DNA from: Loripinus fragilis
Taxonomy: Eukaryota; Mollusca; Bivalvia; Lucinida; Lucinidae
NCBI GenBank assembly: GCA_964019695.1
Contig: OZ026530.1
Coordinates: 26,796,108 to 26,860,107 of the forward strand
DNA length: 64,000 nt
Direction of reading: 5' to 3'
Shown in pieces: positions 55,712 through 64,000 of the stretch. Each line of letters begins with the position of its first letter. Positions within the stretch are counted from its first letter, which is position 1. A model generated the notes under the pieces. It made no database searches and was not told where the DNA came from. It saw nothing but the letters and a program-made list of their open reading frames with translations. The translations under genes were made by a program, and so were the position numbers.

Positions 55712-57169
55712 ATAGTCGGGGAACCAAGGTAGAAAAAATGCTAACCCTTGCACCCGAAAGGTATACAGCTGGATTTTGTTTGGTTGCAAAGGTAATTCTA
55801 TGGTGCATCTGAAACCACTGTATAGCAGACTCGACCGACTTGCATAACGCCAGAGCAGTCAACTTTCTACGGAAGCCCAGCAAGAATATGTCAAAATATT
55901 ATTTTTCAAAATGTTAAATATTTTTATCAAAAAAGTTCAGGATTGAAACATATTGAGTTTATGTAATGGTACAACATCGGCGTAGACCTCAGAAGCAGTG
56001 GTGTTCATCTAAGAACACTGTTTATTGATTTTTAAAGCATGTGGATTAGGGCACCCCCATTTTGAAATAAAATTTATAAATGTTTTTCTTCAAATCTCAT
56101 TAAAACTGCATTTATTGCCTCAAAATATATTTGATAATTATTTATATATCGCTTGGAAGCATATCTCGTAAAAAAAATGTGTGCTTACTTATTCACTTTT
56201 GTCCTCCCGCTGTCGTGGTCTGAATTGCATATTTTTTACATAAATATATAAATTTTAAATTGAATGTGTTTAAACACTGCATACAGTTAGACAGACGTTT
56301 GGGACATAATTTAAGACAATTTATTTTATTTTCTATGGCAAACTAGAAAAGGTAGCTGAAAAGTAAAAATATGAAACCACGATAATTTGATACTTAGTAA
56401 TTTAGTTCATGCCAGCGGGTGCGTAGTTAAATACCAGGTCAACTTAAGAGCAGTTTAACACATAAATGTAATTTATCAAGGTTTAAAGCAGGTTTATCTT
56501 CCATATTTACAGCAGCTTTGAAACAGACGGTCATTGTAGGGACCAAGGGGATTTTTATCTGCTGAAAACAATAATTCATTTAACAGTGGTAAAATAAGTA
56601 TAAAAAAACTCGTATAACTATTATCATATCACCAGGGAAAACCTGTCTGTCCCCGTCTGAGATGCAGAAATGTAACCGCATAGTACTTGTAAAGACAAAA
56701 TGTCCCTAAGAAGATTATTTTGGTGCACAAATGACTGCCCATACTTTTAAATGTATTTGATAGTGTATTATTGCATTATCGAACGGTCAAACGGCTTTTC
56801 ATACCCATCCTCTAGATAAGAGTGCGTAATGGAAAATTAGTTTTGTTATTTCTCAACCAAAACATATGTTGTGGGTACTTAAATGGACCGATTAAATGAG
56901 ACGGTTCTTTTGAAGACAAAAAGCACGCTCTTTAACTTATTGATAAGGGAAACATCACACTTTCTATGCTATGAAAGATTGCTTAACATGACCTATGTTG
57001 CATACAAAAATGCATTTTTCCGCGAAAAGCAATTCTGGTCGCATTGCTATACAGTGGTTTCATATCAAGCACTATTTAGACTATCAGTATACAAAATTCC
57101 AGCCGTATACCTTTCGGGTGCAAAAAATGTGTGTTTTTGCACGATACGCGACTTTGGTTCCCCGACTAT
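55712..57169. mobile_element. TIR element, about 1.46 kb, ATAGTCGGGGAACCAA ends
   Basis: Left atagtcggggaaccaaggt and right, inverted, atagtcggggaaccaaagt. Similarity extends to gcacccgaaaggtatac(a/g)gctgga, so the inverted ends are about 80 bases. No transposase frame. A family H MITE (56818-56925) is nested inside. Confidence 0.85.
56818..56925. mobile_element. palindromic MITE, family H, truncated
   Basis: agagtgcgtaatggaaaatt, accaaaacatatgttgtggg, then a damaged stem tgagacggttcttttgaa. Confidence 0.8.
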
Positions 57170-57464
57170 CAAGCAGTTTTGATCTGTAGTTTGCTACAGT
57201 AAATTTAATCATATATACTCAAACAATAAAGTTATGCCTGCTTGACGTAAGTAATGCACATATTCCATTCAAATAATCACGTTAAAAACTTTGATAATAT
57301 ATTTAGAAAATGAGTTTTCGTGTAGTGTGCTATAATCATTTCTGCTGCGGTTTTCATCAGGGGGGTCGTAACCCTCGCTAAAATGTATTAATTTTTTATT
57401 GCATTATCCGCGCTTGGTTTAATAGGTAAAATACGCCATGTCATGCAAGGCCAATAGTGCCAAT

Positions 57465-57755
57465 GCATGCGCGGAACCAGATTTTTTTCAGAGGGGGTCC
57501 AACTCTCTAACAACGTTTTTTTAGTTGATGCGGGGAGAGAGGATCCAAATACCACTAAAAGCGGGTCATTATCAACCCACCAGTTAAATGACGTTTCGCT
57601 AGCGGGCCGATGATTGCCCAACATTTAATGCTGGCTTGGTAGCTTTGTGATTTTCAGAGAATCCGGACCAGTATTGCTAAGAAACCCTATATAGCTTTGT
57701 GATTTTTCAGGGGGTGGGGGCTGCCCCCTCTAGGCCCCCCTATCTGGATCCGCGC
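57465..57755. mobile_element. MITE family F, inverted orientation
   Basis: Opens gcatgcgcggaaccagattt and closes cccctatctggatccgcg; contains ccagtattgctaagaaaccctatat. Confidence 0.82.
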
Positions 57756-57967
57756 CAATAGTGATCTCGCAGTTATCCTTTACAAGCATGATTTAATATC
57801 CTAGTGTATATAACTCATCCCGAGAACAGACAGGCACATGTTCTTTAGTGTGATTGAAAGGTCTTAATCATATTAGCGTGCAAAAATGATTTTATGCGAA
57901 AACTTATGTTGCTTTTATCACAACAACGCTGACAGATATATCAAAACACATTGGGCCGGTCTTTCAA

Positions 57968-58777
57968 CCTATCCTACTGTAGTATAGCACTTCAAATGGA
58001 ACCCTGTTTTTTGGCAATACCATTCAATCTAAAAGGCGAATTTCAAATTTTATTGGAAATATATATTTAAACCAAAAAAACCCTAATCAAAAATATTTTT
58101 GAAGTTTTCATGCGTTTTCATAAATGCTGTGATAGGATGACATTTTGACATTCTTAATGTCATAGGTCAAATAATAATCCCCTCTGGTACCTTGAGCGAA
58201 ACGGACCAATGACTATCAGTTGAACATAAAAACATGTATAGACTAATTTAAGACAATTTATAACAATGCTTCAGTGGTTTTAAATGTAGCTACATCATCA
58301 TGATTGGCTTGTGTTGCCGTTTATAAGCCTACTAGTCAATAATGTTTCTGTTATTTCCAACCGTGTCAGAAAAATGGTGACACAAATTCGTAGACCTATA
58401 AAACAGCTTGGATTGCATCGTAAGCCGCACAATTTGATGCCTTCAACAAGATGATCGTCTGCTGTAATCTCTAATGGACATTTTATAGATGAGCAAATAC
58501 TAGTATATATCTATCCCTGGTGTATTGCACCGACATTACAAAAATGGGTACTGAAAGGGTATTTTCATACTAACAAAAACTCAGTTATTTACAAGTATTT
58601 ACAAGATATCTGAGAAGTAAAATTGATATAATTCTTCGCCAAAATTTAAGTCTAGTTAGGGTTTTGCTATTTCTATGCGCACGCAAACTTTCAGTGTGAA
58701 GTAACTTGTATGTAAAATTTCAAAAAACGAAAAACTGTGTTCCATTTGAAGTGCAATACTACAGTGGCTACATAGGT
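57968..58777. mobile_element. TIR element, about 810 bp
   Basis: Left cctatcctactgtagtatag + cacttcaaatggaac and right, inverted, acctatgtagccactgtagta + ttgcacttcaaatggaac. No transposase frame seen. Confidence 0.75.
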
Positions 58778-58859
58778 TAATCCCGCGGGTGAAATCTCAA
58801 CGATCTGGCTGTGCATGTATTCTTTTTATAAAGCCAAAAGAGAATCGACACGTTTCGTC

Positions 58860-60130
58860 CCTCGACAAGCATGGATTCTATGTGCATAAATTCATTCGTA
58901 AAGATAGGACAGATACCCAAGAAAAAATGGCGGGGCGTATTGTTCTTCTTCAAACAGTCACTTAACGTTAAAGGTAGATTGGACATAGAAATTTCGAATA
59001 TCGAAACTTTATGGACAAAAGTTTCTTTGCTGAGTGCCAAGCCATTGTTGATTTGTAGCGTATATCGCCGGCCCAGTGCAAGTTCAGACCTGAAGAAGAA
59101 CTTTCAATTGCACAGACTACAGGGCTAGAATTCATCCTTATGAGTGACTTTAATATCGATATTACGAATAATATGAATAATAAATGGATGGATCTTATTC
59201 AGCTTTATGATCTCACACAGCTCGTAACTTCACCTACCCGTGTTACACAGTCTTCATCGACAATCAATGATCATGTCTAAACAAGCAATCCAGAAAACAT
59301 TACTGAGGCCTTTGTGCCTTACTATGCAATATGTGATAATTTTCCAGTCTGTCTTTCAAGAAAAGTAAATGCAAAAATATCTAAACCTGAAAATATCACC
59401 ACCTCTAATCGCCGTTTCAAGAAATTTGATGAAACTTTGTTTCTGAATGACCTTTCCAGTTGTCTTGAGTATTTTAAATCTAACTGGGAGTCAGTTGATG
59501 AAGATTTTACCGCATGACACTCTGTTCTTTTACAATGCTTGGACAGGCACGCCCCCATAAAACACATTAAATGGGTAAAATCTTCTCGTCTTCCAGTCTG
59601 GTATGTTCCTGTGATAAGTTAAGCTTACAAATTCAGAGATAAATTCAAGCGCCTAAACGAATGGCCAGAATACAAAAAGTACAGAAACAAACTAAGAATC
59701 TAATTAGAAAGGCAAAGCGTAAGTACTTCGCAGACTCTGTCGAATCTTCTAAAAACACAAGCAGCATTTGGAAGCACTTAAGCGCTGTAAACAAGGGCTC
59801 TACATCTAAAGCCAACAGCATGCCTGATAGTGTAATAATATATAATGAGCACATCTTAGATTCTAACACAATCACAGCTAAATTAAATGAATATTTTTCA
59901 TCAATTGCTCAAATCCTAAACAGAGATAGTACTGGAACTAACCAATTAGATCTTACAAAACTCATTGAGTATGTCAACAATAAGGTTCCAGATAACACAT
60001 ATTTTAATATACCCTGCATTACTACTGAGAAAGTATTCTCAGTCATAAATTCACTAGATATACCTCTAAAGCAACAGGGTTAGATGGCATTGGCATGTAG
60101 ATAATAAAATTAGCAGCAAATTGTTGGTTA
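58860..60130 (+). pseudogene. non-LTR retrotransposon, endonuclease-linker fragment, copy 2
   Basis: In broken frames: KKKWRGVLFFFKQSLNVKG, LLSAKPLLICSVYRRPSASS, MSDFNIDITNN (the DFN box of AP-type endonucleases) and SSTINDHV (the SDH-type box), then a spacer (59314-59517) and the linker VESSKNTSSIWKHLSAVNKG up to a frameshift near 60060. It ends before the polymerase. The linker is nearly the same as in 50640-52490, so both derive from one family; this copy keeps the 5' domain and that one the 3' domain. Confidence 0.82.
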
Positions 60131-61139
60131 GACATATATAGAGTTAACTAAGGGGTATTAAGTAGAGCTGGCGCCGTATTGTATCATTTTGGGTAAAATT
60201 ATTGTGCAAGCGCTTAATTAAATAAGAATCATGGAACTTACTATCAAAGTTTAGTATTCTTTTGTTTGCTAATCCATAATCTTGAAAAGCACTGAAACAA
60301 TTGGAGAGACAAAAACAATTACAACAACATGACATATCTCTTCCCCAGCGGGATGATTGCAAAACCATATAGAAAGGACACAACGTACTGCATAACAAAA
60401 ACAAGTACCAAACACAACACTCCCACAAACAATGGGAGCAACAACGAACAGCAACAGAACTACCACTTTAGAACGGACAGCAGCCGATGCCACTGGGGTG
60501 GCTAACATCAATTTTACAGGCCAAGTCCTCGCCCTAGATTCTTCTGAAGTAAAAACAAAAAACATAATGTTAGTTCAGCTCGCATGAAAGTCTGAATTTC
60601 AGTGAGGCCATTTTTAATTTCATTTGTTTTGCTAAATAATTAGATACGCCATTTTGTATTAAGAAATGCATGAGATTAATGTGATTTTGCTAAGCGAAAT
60701 AAAAAAAACCCCACACAGTGAGTACCATCACTAGGGCTCTGCTGCAAGCTAGCAAAAATAACTGTTTTACCATAGCCACCCTACTCCTCAGATCTGAACC
60801 CAATCGACCAACTAGGCGATATGATTGTCAGGAATTATTAAAATTGACCGTACAATTTTATAGAAGTAGAAGATAGAATTTTGACGAATTTTCTTATTTT
60901 ATGAATATAATACAGCCTGGCCTACCTTTGAAAAGAATTCATCCTTCATAAATAAATGGAATACAGTGGCATATTACTATTCTGTTTTTTTTCGTATTGA
61001 TTTGTTTGAAAATGGTTATTTGTGACTTTCGTTTTTTTGAAGTTTTCTTTTTGTTAAATGTTATTTTTAATTCAAGATTCTAGTTTTCAAGAAAACGCAT
61101 TAGTGTACGCGTTAGAAGAGTCATTAGGTGTACACCAAT
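60131..61139. other. no gene seen
   Basis: The - strand open frames at 60144-60565 are Cys/Val-rich artefacts of low-complexity sequence. No family recognised. Confidence 0.4.
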
Positions 61140-61385
61140 AAATGTGTTTTTGTGGCCGTGTTCCTTGGCTGTACCAGTACTGGCCGAGTGGGTTTATGCT
61201 TTTTGTGGTTCTATGTCCAGGAACTCCCGAAGGCTCAACCGGCAGTGGTTCTGGTTTTAAAGCGTCTCAGAAGACGGGGCAACGGCTTAAAGTCTCATCC
61301 GACAGACTGGGAGAAGCCGGGAATCGAACCTGCGACCCCTGGTTTACAAGACATAGGTTTAATAACAATAAATGATTCAATAATC
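61140..61385 (-). mobile_element. tRNA-derived SINE-like element, family 3
   Basis: On the - strand aggggtcgcaggttcgattcc is a B box near one end, followed by ggcttctcccagtctgtcgg and gagccttcgggagttcctg. A worn fragment with agtctcatccaacagccgggg lies near 20310-20345. Confidence 0.6.
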
Positions 61386-61830
61386 TAAGCTTTGGCTTAA
61401 CGTCAAATCATGTACCCTTATATTTGTACGCGTTGTATATCATAAATAAATCCCTTAGTGCGGCCTCAGGTTTGGTTATTTATGAAAGAGATTGGCATTC
61501 TTGGTGATGAATTGCTCAACTCTTAGAGCAATAAAAAATTCTCTGTTTTGCCCGTACATTAATCGTGTGGTTTGCACAAAGAAAAGAAGTATTGTGTAAA
61601 CTAATTTTATAGCAACTAGGCGAAGATACTTTGGATAGAGTTGTACTTATATCGCTATATGATGTGCTGTGTAACGTACGTATGACATTTACGAGGCATA
61701 AACGCGTTATTGATAATTTGTCAGCAATTGTACATGTTGATGTTGGTTAATAATATGAACGTTTTATAAGATCTTTGAACTTGATTATTTTGAAAAACAA
61801 TCACCACATTCAAGATAGTACCCCTCTGTA
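61386..61830. other. no gene seen
   Basis: Unique-looking AT-rich sequence. Confidence 0.4.
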
Positions 61831-61986
61831 TGGCGGACCAATGATGGCCCAACATGGAATGCTGGCTTGGTAGCTTTGTGATTATTCAGGGGACCCCAAC
61901 CAGTATTGCTAAGAAACCCTATATTTTTGTAATTTTCCAGGGAGGGCGTGGGCGGACCCCCTGTCCACCCTATGGATCCGCACATG
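61831..61986. mobile_element. MITE family F, truncated
   Basis: Contains gaccaatgatggcccaacat, ccagtattgctaagaaaccc and ends accctatggatccgcacatg; the other end is lost. Confidence 0.75.
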
Positions 61987-62339
61987 AGTGAATACCTAGA
62001 TGAATGCAGCATATTGCGTATAATTAATATCGCACGCAGTGTGAAAACTATTATCGAATCTATTAGAACATATCTTCACAGTATGTAAACTGAAATAAAC
62101 ATCCTGTACCCGTTCCTAGTTTAAACATATTTTATTGCCAAATTTTATACAGCAATGGGGTTGGGTCACAAGTTCTCACAACCTTAGTTACGACCCTTCC
62201 CCTAGAAGTTAAACATACATAAAAGCTAATAAACATGGCTAAACATGTACAAATACATATGAATACATATACAACTACATGTGAATACTAAACAAATTGT
62301 AAATTATTTAAGTTAGAGCAAAATAAACGAAGAAATACA

Positions 62340-62420
62340 TGGTGAATAAATAAATAAATAAATAAGATAAATAAATAAATAAATAAATAAAAAATAAAAT
62401 AAAAAATAAATAAATAAATA
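62340..62420 (+). repeat. (AAAT)n microsatellite
   Basis: Runs of aaataaataaataaat with a few interruptions, in the 3' region of the - strand element, followed by (AAT)n and (AT)n near 62457-62482. Confidence 0.93.
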
Positions 62421-62581
62421 GCAGTTCTTTGATAGGTAATTGAATATAAGATGAAAAAATAATAATAATAATAATATATATATAACTGCTATTATGAACC
62501 CCTTCAGTTTGAAATGTTAAATAGTCAGGTCATCTGGTACAGGTTTCTAAGTATGTTTCGAAAAAGAGTCATAGAAGGTTA

Positions 62582-63994
62582 TTAAAAGCGTTTTGAGGTA
62601 TGTATATACCTATGCACAGCCCTGAACAAGACCACATTAACTTCAGTATTCCAGTTTTCATTGCCATTTAGGATCACATTGATATTTAGAGGATGAAAGC
62701 CTCTAACTGTTTCATTAAAAACCTGTCTTTCAACAGTATATTTTCTGCACTGAAAGAAGTAGTGGTAGGCATCCTCTACCACGTCACACAATTCACAAAA
62801 AGGATTATTACGAATATGGTTTCTAAAAAGATCACCGTTAAGACCACTGCATTTATTTCGCAGCCTTGCATGTAGGACAGACATATATCTATTTCCAACA
62901 GTAAAGTAGGGGGGAACATGTGCTATGCTAAGTTTTGAGAATATATGCTTTTTAAAGGTTGGCAATGTTGATATATCTTTTAAGTTATCATCAAGAGAAT
63001 TCCATAGCCTAATGGCTGATGGAATACACGATTTCTGTGAAATACTAGTTCGATTAAGAGGTACAGATATGTTTCTATTGTTTCTCAATGGGTAATCCGA
63101 AATTTCATTAACTAATGGAGGAATCAAATCTTGTATGTAAGAAGGCACCATACCACTATTTACATTGTACATAAATGATAGTTTATGTTGCTGCCTTCTT
63201 TGTGATAGAGTTGCCCAGCCACACTCTTTGTACAGGTTTTCTAATGATACTGACCTAGTCAACCCAGTAACAATTCGGGCTGCCTCATTTTGAATTTTTT
63301 GAAGTGTTTGTGAGTCTTGTTCAGAGCAGCCACCCCATACAACTGATGCATATTCAACAACTGGTAACATATAAGACATATACATCTGGTTGAGGGCATT
63401 TCTACTAATAGAATATTTCAATTTACGCATTATTCCCAAAATTTTAGTTGCTGAATTGACAATATTTTCAATATGAGTGTGCCACTGGCCATTACTACTT
63501 AATGTTACACCCAGATGTTTATGGCTATCTACAAAGCTAATTGCAATATTATCAAAAATAAGATGTGGTAATATATCTAGTTTTTTAAGAGTAAATAAGA
63601 CAGCTTCTGTTTTTAGCGGATTAAAGGTAACTAACCACTGTTTAGCCCAGTTTGACAACAGTTGTAAATCATGGTTAATAATACCAGCTATGTCAGCAAT
63701 ATTTGCTGCAGCATAAAATAGTGAGCTATCATCTGCAAACAGCCTTGTCAAACTAAGAAGTTGTTTAGCTATATCATTAATATATACTTAAAACAAAAGA
63801 GGCCCTAGAACAGACCCTTGAGGCACACCAGCAAAGATAGATTTTAAGCCAGAGTAACATGATTTAAAACAAACTTTCTGTTTTCTTTGGCTTAAATAAC
63901 TATTTAACCACTCTAAGAGTTTACCATCGATGCCATTTTGTCTTAGCTTAAACAGAAGACCCTTGTGCCAAACTCTATCAAATGCTTTTGACAC
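62582..63994 (-). CDS. non-LTR reverse transcriptase with one premature stop
   Basis: Read from the window edge: MSKAFDRVWHKGLLFKLRQ (box A), LLEWLNSYLSQRKQKV, GVPQGSVLGPLLF (box B), then a TAA at 63788-63790 where the family usually has a Leu or similar codon. The same frame continues VYINDIAKQ to FADDSSLFYAA (box C, both catalytic Asp present), LGVTLSSNGQWHTHI, SYMLPVVEYASVVWGG, LQKIQNEAARIVTGL. A C-terminal zinc motif C-x2-C-x7-H-x4-C is at residues 319-335 of the lower frame (62582-63751, 389 codons). Jockey/I-like LINE organisation. One substitution separates this stretch from an intact frame; the 5' half is outside the window. Confidence 0.88.
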
Positions 63995-64000
63995 ATCACA

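Larger units (their letters stand above)
62110..64000 (-). mobile_element. non-LTR retrotransposon, 3' portion, continues past the window
   Basis: On the - strand: reverse transcriptase from box A (63994) to a terminal stop at 62582, then an AT-rich 3' region with a (TTTA)n-type run on the - strand (62340-62420) and an end near 62110. The terminal piece ttattgccaaattttatacagc is also found, in the same + strand orientation, at 47297-47345, marking another 3' end of the family. Confidence 0.85.

Noticed and set aside
60144..60565. Overlapping - strand open frames rich in Cys and Val
   Set aside because: Composition artefacts of AC-rich sequence; no motif and no splice context.
1..64000. CRISPR arrays, operons, prophage or other bacterial features
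   Set aside because: Repeats here are contiguous tandem units or dispersed inverted-repeat elements, and the genes have spliceosomal introns.

Overview
This is a stretch of animal nuclear DNA. It is AT-rich, its genes are split by GT-AG introns, and it is crowded with tRNA-derived SINEs, foldback and MITE-like elements, and non-LTR retrotransposon debris. The mix of elements fits a lophotrochozoan, most likely a bivalve mollusc. That placement is an inference from repeat style, and I cannot name a species.

The one host gene that can be read with confidence is on the + strand. It is the C-terminal part of an Arkadia/RNF111-type E3 ubiquitin ligase. Ten exons (4444-4834, 12201-12360, 13090-13185, 15548-15825, 17344-17453, 20411-20537, 23596-23724, 26623-26718, 27684-27769, 30131-30269) join in phase at every junction. 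They encode about 536 residues: a SUMO-interacting motif, a His/Pro-rich middle, the conserved block before the RING, and a complete RING-H2 domain. The N-terminal exons lie outside the window or could not be identified. At 53384-53426 there is a second probable host exon, a tiny first coding exon for a signal peptide ending at a canonical donor; the rest of that gene was not found.

The most unusual thing here is that tandem arrays sit on exon-intron junctions of the RNF111 gene. A 110-bp unit (about 15 copies, 4751-6386) and a 100-bp unit (16 copies, 17371-18970) each duplicate the end of an exon plus its 5' splice donor. A 59-bp unit (7 copies, about 27230-27683) duplicates the 3' splice acceptor and first bases of the first RING exon. 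A single 57-bp duplication spans the donor of exon 26623-26718. Four of ten exons therefore have a duplicated splice junction. Upstream, a dimeric satellite of about 170-bp monomers (975-3660) repeatedly carries an acceptor-donor-like CAG|GTAAC motif.

The introns and flanks hold several families of inverted-repeat elements, often nested: an hAT element with an 8-bp target duplication inside a pair of about 140-bp inverted arms (8641-11824), a TTAA element inside another MITE (19001-19812), a perfect 62-bp palindrome (13464-13525) and a hairpin of about 172 bp (22993-23164). From about 30.3 kb to 40 kb the window is repeats, including a 71-bp satellite (36465-38310). From 40 kb to 64 kb it is dominated by retrotransposon remains: a degenerate reverse-transcriptase C-terminus (40840-41180, -), a 5'-truncated YLDD reverse transcriptase (42570-43304, +), two defective copies of one non-LTR family (50640-52490 and 58860-60130, +), and a nearly intact non-LTR element on the - strand at the right edge (62110-64000) with one visible premature stop.
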